From: Natrialbaceae archaeon AArc-T1-2
GTDB lineage: Archaea > Halobacteriota > Halobacteria > Halobacteriales > Natrialbaceae
Length of the DNA: 64,000 nt
Assembly: GCF_030273315.1 (NCBI RefSeq)
Contig: NZ_CP127174.1
Coordinates: 744,001-808,000 of the forward strand
Direction: 5' to 3'
In this document: positions 33,541-40,902 of the stretch, piece by piece
Layout of the letters: each line of letters starts with the position of its first letter
Position numbering within the stretch: the stretch's first letter is position 1
Made by a program: the position numbers and the translations under genes
The notes under the pieces: generated by a model
Databases searched by the model: none
What the model was told of the DNA's origin: nothing
The model's input: the letters and a program-made list of their open reading frames with translations, nothing else

Positions 33541-33843
33541 GCCCGTCTCGCCGAATATCGTCTCGTGGACGCCGACGACCAGTCCTGGCACGACGGCCAT
33601 GAAGAGGTGTTCCTCGAGCGGGATACCGGCGACGTCGATCCCCGTCCGGAGATCGATCGAGAAGACACCGACGGCGAGGGTGTACCGGTCCCAGAGATAC
33701 GCGATCGGATACAGCGCAGCGATCGTGACGGCGGCCCTGTCTATGGCGTCGGCACGCCACAGGAGGGCGGCGGCGACCGTCCCCCAGACGACCTCCGTGA
33801 CGAGGTAGGTGTACCGGCCGAAGACGCTAATGTCGGGAACCAT
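33538..33843 (-). CDS. Single lycopene-cyclase-type membrane domain protein
   Basis: The product has 101 residues with three hydrophobic segments. IAALYPIAYLWDRYTLAVGV, followed by GIDVAGIPLEEHLFMAVV, matches the repeat of the small-subunit (CrtYc/d, CarR-type) lycopene cyclases, where PxEE is the conserved motif. A full cyclase has two such repeats, while this protein has one. It may be one subunit of a heterodimer, as in CrtYc/CrtYd, or a related protein with another role. Its stop codon lies in the edge of palindromic repeat copy 3. Confidence 0.65.
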   Translation of the reverse strand: MVPDISVFGRYTYLVTEVVWGTVAAALLWRADAIDRAAVTIAALYPIAYLWDRYTLAVGVFSIDLRTGIDVAGIPLEEHLFMAVVPGLVVGVHETIFGETG

Positions 33844-33956
33844 GACACACCGATTCGACGGCCATCCGGAAAAAGGCGTGTGCTCGCCACACAGTCACCC
33901 AGACGTGTGCGGGCGGTACGTTGAATACCGTCGCGCGAGTAGCCTCGCGCGAAACG

Positions 33957-35114
33957 ATGGATATCGCCGAGATCGCCACCACGGACTACGTCGAGGTCGA
34001 TGCCGGGACGCGAATGGGACAGGTTCGTTCTCTCTTCGAAAACGGAAATCCGAAGGGGCTCATCGTCACGAACGACGGTGAGTACGAGGGAGTGATCGGC
34101 GAGCGCGAGGTGCTTCAGTCACACGTCGAAGACGACGCCACGGTGGCGGCGCTCACGAAACCGAGCCGGACGGATCCGGCCCCGACGGTCGGCCGAGAGG
34201 AAAACGTCCGCGAGGTCGCCCGCAAACTCATCGAGGGGAACGCAAAGATCGCACCCGTCATGGAGAACGACGACCTCTGGGGGATCGTCAGCACGGACGC
34301 CATCCTCGAGGGCGTCCTCGAGAATCTCGACGCGATCACCGTCGCGGACGTCTACACCGACGATCCGGTCACGCTCGAGGAAGACGACGGCATCGGGAAG
34401 GCGATCAACTACCTGCGAGAACACGGCATCTCCAGGCTGCCCGTGCGCAACGAGAACGGCTATCTCACCGGTGTCGTGACGACCCACGACATCGCCGACT
34501 TCGCCATCCGGAAAAACGAGACGACGACGACCGGCGACCGCGTCGGCGACACCGACCGAATGCTCGACGTGCCGGTCTACGACATCATGAACAGCCCCGT
34601 CGAGACGGCCTCGATCGAGGAGACCGCCCGCGAGGCCGTCGAACGGATGCTCGAGAGCGACTACGGCGGGCTCGTGGTCACGCCCGACCACGACGACCGC
34701 GCCATCGAAGGCATCATCACCAAGACCGACGTGCTCCGGGCGCTTACCTACACCGAACGCGAGCACATGGACGTCCAGATCACGAACATCTCACTGATCG
34801 ATACGATCTCGCGTCAGTCGATCGTCCAGCACATCGAGGAAGTCTCCGATAAGTACGCCGACATGCAGGTGTTTCACGCTCACGTGCGCTTTCACGAACA
34901 CAAGGAGAAACTGCGTGGCACGCCGCTTATCGCCTGCCAGATCCGCCTGCGGACCAACAAGGGCCAGGTCGCCGGCTCCGGCGAGGGCTACGGCGCGGAG
35001 AACGCCTTCCGGGTCGCGATGGACAAACTCGAGCGCAACGTCCTCGAGCTGAAAGGGCTCGAACACGACGAGGAGTATCGCGGCCAGTTGTTGCGAAAGC
35101 TGAACGAGCTGTAG
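33957..35114 (+). CDS. Four-CBS-domain protein with C-terminal HPF-like domain
   Basis: The product has 385 residues. There are four CBS domains (about residues 1-60, 65-125, 130-195 and 200-265), with typical ends such as GVIGEREVL, GIVSTDAIL, GVVTTHDIADFA and GIITKTDVLRAL. From about 270 to the end (QITNISLIDTISRQSIVQHI, FHAHVRFHEHKEKLRG, YGAENAFRVAMDKLERNV) it resembles the ribosome hibernation factor fold (HPF/RaiA). CBS pairs bind adenine nucleotides, so the protein may link cell energy state to ribosome shutdown. The ATG at 33957 starts the first CBS domain exactly. Confidence 0.78.
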   Translation: MDIAEIATTDYVEVDAGTRMGQVRSLFENGNPKGLIVTNDGEYEGVIGEREVLQSHVEDDATVAALTKPSRTDPAPTVGREENVREVARKLIEGNAKIAPVMENDDLWGIVSTDAILEGVLENLDAITVADVYTDDPVTLEEDDGIGKAINYLREHGISRLPVRNENGYLTGVVTTHDIADFAIRKNETTTTGDRVGDTDRMLDVPVYDIMNSPVETASIEETAREAVERMLESDYGGLVVTPDHDDRAIEGIITKTDVLRALTYTEREHMDVQITNISLIDTISRQSIVQHIEEVSDKYADMQVFHAHVRFHEHKEKLRGTPLIACQIRLRTNKGQVAGSGEGYGAENAFRVAMDKLERNVLELKGLEHDEEYRGQLLRKLNEL

Positions 35115-35290
35115 GCGTCGGCGCTCGGTCCGCGTTTCGTTTCGTCCGTCCACACACGGTCGAAGCGTACGGACGGGAGGTGCCGATCGAGTCGTCGTGA
35201 TTATTTATCTATGCGAATATGTTCGCCCGGATTCTCTCGAGATAGGAATCGACTCCAACCACTTATATCTCGAATCTGGGTTTGAGTATC

Positions 35291-35536
35291 ATGAACAAGA
35301 ACAAATACCGACGGCGTATCGAAGACGGCGAATCCGCGACGGTGGCAGTCACGAGAGCCGTTGCGAGAGTCAGCAACACTCCTAGCGAAGAGCTTCCCAC
35401 GCTCTATGGATCGATACCCACGAACGCCCTCGATGCGCTCGTCGACCGCGGCGACGACGTGCAGATTCGATTCGAGTACGACGGCTTCGACGTCGAGGTG
35501 ACGGCGGAGGAAGTTCGCCTCGAGAAACGCCACTAG
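35291..35536 (+). CDS. HalOD1 domain protein
   Basis: The product has 81 residues from ATG 35291; a TTG 9 bases upstream is also in frame. ATVAVTRAVARVSNTPSEEL, followed by DALDALVDRGDDVQIRFEYD and VEVTAEEVRL, matches the HalOD1 output domain. A TATA-like CTTATATC at 35262-35269 lies about 27 bp before the ATG, so a leaderless mRNA is likely. It stands alone between the CBS-HPF gene and radB. Confidence 0.72.
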   Translation: MNKNKYRRRIEDGESATVAVTRAVARVSNTPSEELPTLYGSIPTNALDALVDRGDDVQIRFEYDGFDVEVTAEEVRLEKRH

Positions 35537-35596
35537 CGACTCGTCGCCGGTCGTTCCGGAACCGACTCTGCGAACGCGACACGTCCGAAGCGTCGG

Positions 35597-36298
35597 TTAC
35601 ACTCTCTCCGTCGCATCGCTCCCTTCGAGTCCCGTCTCCGTGATTCGGAACTGGACGGACTCGCCGGCGGGTTTCGAGCGGTGTTTCGCGAGCGTCGCCC
35701 GACGGTTGCCGCCACGGAAGCGCTCGAGGCGGACGACGGCTCCGGTCCAGTGTTCTAAGGTGTTGCCGCCAAGCGGCCGGGTTCGGTCGGCGTCGGGGTC
35801 GGCGAACACCTGGTTTGTGACGACGACCGCCAGATCGTGTTTGCGTGCAAGCGAGAGCAGGTGTGTCACCTGTCGCGTGACCCGTCGTAAGGCGTCGCCT
35901 TCTGCGTCGTCGTCGCCGCGTTCGAGCCGGTAGAAGCCGGTCGCGCTGTCGAGGACGATCAGGTCCGCCCGGTCGGCGAACTCCTCGGCGTCCCGGACGG
36001 CTTCTGCCTGCTCGTCGAAATCGAGGGCGTCCTCGATCACGATCCGGGACGCGACCGCCTCGACGTCGTCGGTTCGGGCCTCGAGCAGCTGGTGAAACCG
36101 ATCGACGGAGACGCCTTCGGTGTCGACGTAGACCGTCGTCCCCCCGGCGGCGGCAGCCTCGATCGAGCCGCTCAACGCGAGATTCGTCTTGCCGGACGCC
36201 GGCGGGCCGTACAGCTGGGTCACGGTGCCGCGTTCGAACCCTCCCCCCAACAGTTCGTCGACCGGCGCACAGCCGGTCGGAATCGCCTCGTCGTTCAC
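35597..36298 (-). CDS. radB: DNA repair and recombination protein RadB
   Basis: The product has 233 residues from a GTG at 36298, which gives the normal N-terminus VNDEAIPTGCAPVDELLGGG. Walker A is LYGPPASGKTNLAL, Walker B is LIVLDSATGFYRL, and VVTNQVFADPDADRTRPLGG and EHWTGAVVRLERF are RecA-family blocks. RadB is the archaeal RadA paralogue without the N-terminal helix-hairpin-helix domain; it aids homologous recombination. An A/T-rich box about 29 bp before the GTG supports this start. The gene is divergent from an RNase H-like gene with a 91-bp shared promoter region. Confidence 0.9.
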   Translation of the reverse strand: MNDEAIPTGCAPVDELLGGGFERGTVTQLYGPPASGKTNLALSGSIEAAAAGGTTVYVDTEGVSVDRFHQLLEARTDDVEAVASRIVIEDALDFDEQAEAVRDAEEFADRADLIVLDSATGFYRLERGDDDAEGDALRRVTRQVTHLLSLARKHDLAVVVTNQVFADPDADRTRPLGGNTLEHWTGAVVRLERFRGGNRRATLAKHRSKPAGESVQFRITETGLEGSDATERV

Positions 36299-36389
36299 GC
36301 CCGGACCTGAGGTGCAGGCGAGCAAAAAGCTCCCGGACACGCGTCGTCCGTGCGGAACACGTTTATCCGCCGGCGACGCAACTGCATCC
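36299..36389. promoter_or_regulatory. Divergent promoter between radB and the RNase H-like gene
   Basis: GTTTATCC (36360-36367) lies about 27 bp before the GTG start at 36390. On the other strand CTTTTTGC lies about 29 bp before the radB GTG at 36298. Both spacings fit leaderless transcripts and support the two GTG starts. Confidence 0.5.
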
Positions 36390-37163
36390 GTGATCGTCGT
36401 CGCCACCGATGACTTCGAAGTCTACCACGGCGTCGTCAACGAGCTGCGCGAACGCGGCGTGACGTTCACGACGATCGAACCCGACGAGGAGCTTCCCGAG
36501 CGAACGAGCGTCGTCGTCACCGACGCCGAGTACGCCGGGGCCTTTCCCGAGGCACAGACGGTCGTCGCCGACCCCGACGGGGCGAGACGAGCCGTCGACG
36601 GCGCGCTCGCGACGCTTCGGAGCGGGAGTGGCCGCACCGTCGTCGGCGTCGACCCCGGCCGAAAGCCAGGCATCGCCGTTCTCACCGGCGAGACCGTCGT
36701 CGCGGCGTTTCAGGTTCCGCTGGCCGACGCCGTCGACGTCGTCGAACGCGAGATCACCGACGCTCCCGATCCAGTCGTCAGGATCGGCGACGGCGCACGT
36801 CTCCAGGGAGCACAGCTGATCACCGACCTCGAGGACGTCCGGGTCGAACTCGTCGACGAAACCGGGACGACGCCCTACCTGGGGACCGGAACGCGGGGGA
36901 TGGGCGACGTGCTCGCGGCGGTCAACATCGCCCGCCTCGAGGGCGAGCCAGTCGACGCCCGCGAGATCGAGCCGACAGAAGGCGAACTCCGCCGGATCAA
37001 GGAACGCTCGCGCGAACACAGCGAGACGAACCGGGCGATCGACGACGGGCTCGCCAGACGCGTCGCTGCCGGCGAGTTGACGATCGGAGAGGCACTTTCC
37101 GAACATCGGCGACGGGATACCGACACCGATCTCGAGCCAGAGCCCGGCGACGAGAACGGTTGA
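36390..37163 (+). CDS. RNase H-fold protein of unknown function
   Basis: The product has 257 residues from a GTG at 36390. The N-terminal 80 residues form a small alpha/beta domain (VIVVATDDFEVYHGVVNELR). From about 87, TVVGVDPGRKPGIAVLTGET is the first strand and turn of an RNase H/RuvC-like fold with an Asp, followed by PVVRIGDGARLQGAQLITDL and GTGTRGMGDVLAAVNIARLE. The C-terminal part is helical and charged. It may be a nuclease or structure-specific DNA/RNA-binding protein; the shared promoter region with radB suggests a repair role. Not all catalytic acids of RuvC can be identified by eye. Confidence 0.55.
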   Translation: MIVVATDDFEVYHGVVNELRERGVTFTTIEPDEELPERTSVVVTDAEYAGAFPEAQTVVADPDGARRAVDGALATLRSGSGRTVVGVDPGRKPGIAVLTGETVVAAFQVPLADAVDVVEREITDAPDPVVRIGDGARLQGAQLITDLEDVRVELVDETGTTPYLGTGTRGMGDVLAAVNIARLEGEPVDAREIEPTEGELRRIKERSREHSETNRAIDDGLARRVAAGELTIGEALSEHRRRDTDTDLEPEPGDENG

Positions 37164-37260
37164 ACGCCAGTCGTCGTCCGTTTCCCGATCCCGGAACGTC
37201 GTCCTCGACCCCGGCAAAAAATAACGATCGTCGGAGTCACCCGGTCGCGCTCGAGCGGCC

Positions 37261-37275
37261 GTCACCGACGGTGAC
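37261..37275. terminator. Hairpin between convergent genes
   Basis: GTCACC-GAC-GGTGAC is a perfect 6-bp stem with a 3-nt loop, between the convergent ends at 37163 and 37335. It may help terminate or process both transcripts; no T-run follows it. Confidence 0.3.
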
Positions 37276-37334
37276 AGACCGCGAGATGGGACCGGGTTTC
37301 AGCGTCCGTTGACCGACACTGTCGCGTCGTCGAC

Positions 37335-39143
37335 TCACCGCTTTGTGTGCAGTCCGAGCATCGCAGCGGCGAGCATTGCGACGAGGGCGACGGCGACGCC
37401 GAATCCGGGCATCGCCTCCTCTTTCGTTTCGTCGGCCGCTTCGGTATCGGCTTTCTCGTCGTCGTAGTCGTTCGTGGCCTCGTCTTTCTTATCGTCTTTC
37501 TCGGCCTCGTCTTTCTTATCGTCTTTCTCGGCCTCGTCTTTCTTATCGTCTCGTTCGTCGTCGATCGACCCCTCTTCGACTGCCGTCGCCTCACTCGAGG
37601 CGATCTGGACGTTCTCGTTTTCCTGTATAGTCATCTGGAACGCGGAGGCGTTACCGTCGTCCTCGGCGACTGCGAGCGCGTTGTTCGAGTTCTGGTTCAC
37701 CTGCGTCACGTCCTGGCTCTGTTCGATCTCCGCGGTCGAGTACTGATCGACGTCGTTGAGCTGGTCGTTGTCGCCGTCGTAGTCGAAGGTGGTCCGGTCG
37801 GCGTCCTCGACGCCGTCACCGCCGATCGTCGCGCTCGTCGTTTCGGTCAGCACGGCTCCATCGTAGTCGTATCCGTCCTCGTACTCGCAGTCGTCGGTCG
37901 CGTCCTCGAAGAAGACGTTCAGCGCCTCGGCGGAGCCGACCTGCGCGTTGACGTTCTGCTGGAAGGTCAGCTGGATCGCTTCGGCCTCGCTGCCGTTCGT
38001 AGCGATCGCCGTGGCCGAACTGTTGAGTTCGACGTTCAGCTGCTCGGCGCTTTGGTACTGCGTGACGCTGGCCTCGGCAGTCTGGCTCACGTCACCGTCG
38101 TGGGGATCGTCGTCGTTCTTGTCCGTTGGCTTGGGATACTCCGTGCTATCCTGGTCCACGACGTCGGTGCCGCCGTCGGTGTTCGCGGTCGCGACGTTCA
38201 TCCCAGCGGCGTCCATCAGGACGTTCATCGCTTCGGCCGTGCCGATCTGTTCGTTGAGGTTCGACTGTTCGGCGATCTGGGCAGCCGTCGCAACGGAGTC
38301 TTCACCCACCGCGATCGCGACTGCGCTTCCGTCGAAGGAGTTCACCTGGTCGACTTCCTGAATCTGTTCGACGTCTGCGTCGGCCGATTGCTGGGCGTTC
38401 GGGCGGTCGTCGTCGCCTTTCTTGTGCTCGTCGTATCGGTCCGTCTCCCCGTCCTCGAGGTCGCTGGCGTAAACGTTCGTCGCGTTCGCCGAGCCCTCCT
38501 GGAGGTTCAGGTTGGACTGTTGGGTCTGTTGCAGCGCATTCGCCGTACTCTCGTTTTCGGCGAGCGCAAACGCGGTGGTGTTCTGGTTGACGTTCGCCTG
38601 GCTCACGTCCTGCGTCTGGGAGACAGCCGCTTCGGCGGCCTGGGTGACCGTCGAGTCACCGTCGTCGACGATTCCCCAGCCGTCGAACTGCTTGTCGGAG
38701 CCGTTGCCCACGACCACGTAGACGTTACCGACGTCCTCGAACGTCGTCTCGTGGTTCTCCGCGGTGGCGTCAGCTTCCTGTACGTTGTCATTTTGCTGGG
38801 CCACGTCCTGGATGGCCGTCGCATCACCGCCATCGATCGAGATGGCGACGGCTTGACCCTGTTCGTGGACGTTCACCTGGCTAACGTCCTGGTACTGGAC
38901 GACCTCCGCGTTCGCGTCGTCGCTCGGGTTGTCGTCTGCGTACTTCTCGATGTATTCCTCGAGACTCTCGTCGTCGAAGTCGGCACCGAACGAGAGGTAG
39001 AGATCCTCTCCGTTCTCCATCGCGTGTACGTCGCTCGTCGGAGCTGTACCGTCGTTCGCGCCGGCGGGGATGGCCATCCCGGTCATAGCGATGGCCACCA
39101 TCGCGGCGACGAGAACCGTCGTGAATCGTATGCTACGTTTCAT
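37335..39143 (-). CDS. Q/N-rich five-repeat surface protein with PGF-CTERM anchor
   Basis: The product has 602 residues. It has a signal peptide (FTTVLVAAMVAIAMTGMAIP) cleaved near residue 29, and five repeats of about 50 residues. Each repeat has the pattern QxQDVxQxNxN, AxA..., then AxQxxxQxNxNxQxGxAxA, for example VSQTQDVSQANVNQN and QQTQQSNLNLQEGSANA. The spacers between repeats are acidic. Near the end is a lysine/aspartate region (EKDDKKDEA repeated), then the PGF-CTERM motif MPGFGV, a helix, and basic residues HTKR, which archaeosortase would process. The regular Q/N ladder resembles curlin-type beta-solenoid repeats, so a surface fibre or adhesin is likely by inference. It is divergent from a small secreted protein with the same motif. 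Confidence 0.72.
   Translation of the reverse strand: MKRSIRFTTVLVAAMVAIAMTGMAIPAGANDGTAPTSDVHAMENGEDLYLSFGADFDDESLEEYIEKYADDNPSDDANAEVVQYQDVSQVNVHEQGQAVAISIDGGDATAIQDVAQQNDNVQEADATAENHETTFEDVGNVYVVVGNGSDKQFDGWGIVDDGDSTVTQAAEAAVSQTQDVSQANVNQNTTAFALAENESTANALQQTQQSNLNLQEGSANATNVYASDLEDGETDRYDEHKKGDDDRPNAQQSADADVEQIQEVDQVNSFDGSAVAIAVGEDSVATAAQIAEQSNLNEQIGTAEAMNVLMDAAGMNVATANTDGGTDVVDQDSTEYPKPTDKNDDDPHDGDVSQTAEASVTQYQSAEQLNVELNSSATAIATNGSEAEAIQLTFQQNVNAQVGSAEALNVFFEDATDDCEYEDGYDYDGAVLTETTSATIGGDGVEDADRTTFDYDGDNDQLNDVDQYSTAEIEQSQDVTQVNQNSNNALAVAEDDGNASAFQMTIQENENVQIASSEATAVEEGSIDDERDDKKDEAEKDDKKDEAEKDDKKDEATNDYDDEKADTEAADETKEEAMPGFGVAVALVAMLAAAMLGLHTKR
37476..37550. repeat. 27-bp tandem repeat, 2.8 copies, in the surface-protein gene
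   Basis: The unit GGCCTCGTCTTTCTTATCG... (27 bp) repeats without change and encodes EKDDKKDEA in the C-terminal linker. Perfect identity suggests recent expansion, and copy number may vary between strains. Confidence 0.8.
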
Positions 39144-39736
39144 GTGTTTGTCGCAACAGCATTGATACGACCCGTGAGAGTCGCCGATTGCTGAACGTCT
39201 GCGACGCGAACCGGTCTATTTCGATGACCGTCTTTGTTATCTGGAAGCTGCCATGAGCAACAAGACGACACACGTATCGGCTACCGAACTGGACAAAAGC
39301 CTTCGAATACAGAATATATACAAATATTTGTTCTCTTGAATAAATCAGAGCGTTGAGACAGCGAGATCGTCGTTGCAGGGAACACAACGGTTGCAGGTGC
39401 GACAACAGCAGTATGCCTTCGCCGACGTGTAAACCCGCGCTCGAGCCCGTATAGCCGTCGCACAGACAGCTGTCATCCATCCCGACGTACGCTCTGAGAG
39501 CACGGGCTAGAATGTGACTACCCACAGTTTAGTATACAGAACAGTCGACGGAAGCTGAAACGGCACAAGTCTCAGTTTGAATGAGTGATCTACGATAACG
39601 AAACCGAGGATATAGTTAGTGGAACGGTATTTTGGCTATATCATCCCCTCTGTTGTGACGAGAACCTGGGCAACGCGTCGGGGATCGCCGATTTCCCTGC
39701 TCCCGGGCGCACAACCGTGCCCACCGAGTGACAACT
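39144..39736. promoter_or_regulatory. Long divergent intergenic region between the two Q/N-repeat protein genes
   Basis: These 593 bp are much AT-richer than average, especially 39295-39350 (AATATATACAAATATTTG lies within it). No convincing gene is found on either strand. It must hold the promoters of both exported-protein genes. Its length and composition suggest complex regulation; no known binding site can be named. Confidence 0.5.
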
Positions 39737-40165
39737 ATGAAACGCACACTCACGATCACGTTGACAATGGCGTTGATTGGCGGCCTCATGTTCATGGGGT
39801 TTGCCGGAACGGCAGCTGCACAGGATGTAAGTATCGACGCCAGTCAAGAGACCGGCGATGCAACGAACAACGCCGAGGTGAGCCAAGAGAATAACAATGC
39901 TCAGGTCGGTATCAGCGGTGCGTTCGCTGCAGGGGACGCGGCCGATAACAACGATCACAAGAAAGACTACTACAACGACGACAACAACGACGGCGACGGC
40001 GTGTCTGCCACCGCCAGCGTCGACCAGACACAAGACGTCGCTCAGGGTAACGAGGCTAACGTAGACCAGACTGCCGAAACTGGTGACGCCGCTGTCGGCG
40101 ACATCACTATTGATCTCGGCGAAGAGCCCGTCGACGATAACGACGATAACAATAACGAAGAGTAA
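39737..40165 (+). CDS. Small secreted Q/N-rich protein related to the five-repeat protein
   Basis: The product has 142 residues. Its signal peptide (LTMALIGGLMFMGFAGTAAA) is cleaved near residue 28. The mature part has NNAEVSQENNNAQVGISGAF and ATASVDQTQDVAQGNEANVD, the same QxQDVxQxN pattern as the 602-residue protein across the divergent promoter. A very acidic, Asn-rich centre and tail (DDNNNDGDG-like) surround them. No membrane anchor is present, so it is probably released or attached through the larger protein. A minor-subunit or nucleator role is a guess from the arrangement. Confidence 0.68.
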   Translation: MKRTLTITLTMALIGGLMFMGFAGTAAAQDVSIDASQETGDATNNAEVSQENNNAQVGISGAFAAGDAADNNDHKKDYYNDDNNDGDGVSATASVDQTQDVAQGNEANVDQTAETGDAAVGDITIDLGEEPVDDNDDNNNEE

Positions 40166-40320
40166 CGGAACGGGATTGCTACCGAGCGGGTACTCGTCCG
40201 AGTTCCCCATTTTTATCGTCCGGCTCGGGACCGTATCTGTACCTGCACCCGTACCACACACCGTGTCAAACATACCATGCTAACGGATGCACCGATGTCC
40301 ACCGACGGGGAGAATAACGT

Positions 40321-40758
40321 ATGAATCGACTGGCAGTGACGGGAATCGTACTGGTCGTCTGTCTGCTCGTCGTGGCCACCACCGGTGTCGCCGACAGCGT
40401 CGTCGACGATCCGAACGACTCGAGCGGATCTCTCGGCGACTGTGAAGAGAGCCTCGAGACCACGAGCGATGATACCATCGCCGTGAACGTCTCCGTCGAC
40501 GCGGACGACCACCTCGAGTGTCACGTGACCGAGAACGAATCCCCGTCCGAAATCGCCGTCCACTCCGGCGACCCGGACGAGTCTCGGAGTACGACCGTGA
40601 GCGTCGATGCCCACACCGAAAGCGAACACCGCAGTGTCTCGAGCGTACAGAACGTGACGTCGAACGTTTCGGTACACACCCACGCAGAGAGCGCCGAGGG
40701 TGACGAGATCGACGTTGACGTCGACGTCGGCGATGGCGATCCCGGTTCGGACGAGTGA
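40321..40758 (+). CDS. Secreted acidic protein of unknown function
   Basis: The product has 145 residues. A signal peptide (AVTGIVLVVCLLVVATTGVA) is followed by an acidic, Ser/Thr-rich mature part with alternating beta-like patterns (DDTIAVNVSVDADDHLE, STTVSVDAHTESEH, NVTSNVSVHTHAESAEGDE). Several N-x-S/T sequons (NVS, NES, NVT, NVS) suggest N-glycosylation. It follows the small Q/N protein on the same strand by 155 bp. No family recognised. Confidence 0.55.
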   Translation: MNRLAVTGIVLVVCLLVVATTGVADSVVDDPNDSSGSLGDCEESLETTSDDTIAVNVSVDADDHLECHVTENESPSEIAVHSGDPDESRSTTVSVDAHTESEHRSVSSVQNVTSNVSVHTHAESAEGDEIDVDVDVGDGDPGSDE

Positions 40759-40902
40759 GCCCCGGTAACCGGGTGCCGAATCGCCACTCCATCGGCGTCG
40801 CTGGCGATCTGTACGACCGCCGCATACGCGTTTCTCTCGCGTTCTACGCCGCACTAGCCGGAAGGCGGGATCAGTCTCGAGGGCTGTCGCCGAACCGTCG
40901 AG

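Noticed and set aside
33334-33760. Upstream extension of the CAP-domain gene to 390 residues
   Set aside because: The extra 142 codons run through the palindromic repeat and encode Arg/Pro-rich sequence; the ATG at 33334 gives a membrane-anchor N-terminus directly before the CAP domain.
37476-37550. CRISPR-like tandem array
   Set aside because: The 27-bp units have no spacers and encode EKDDKKDEA in frame; it is a coding tandem repeat.
37347-39194. Large + strand open frame (615 codons) opposite the Q/N-repeat gene
   Set aside because: It is the shadow of the repetitive acidic gene on the other strand, is Val/Arg/Leu-rich and shows no domain.
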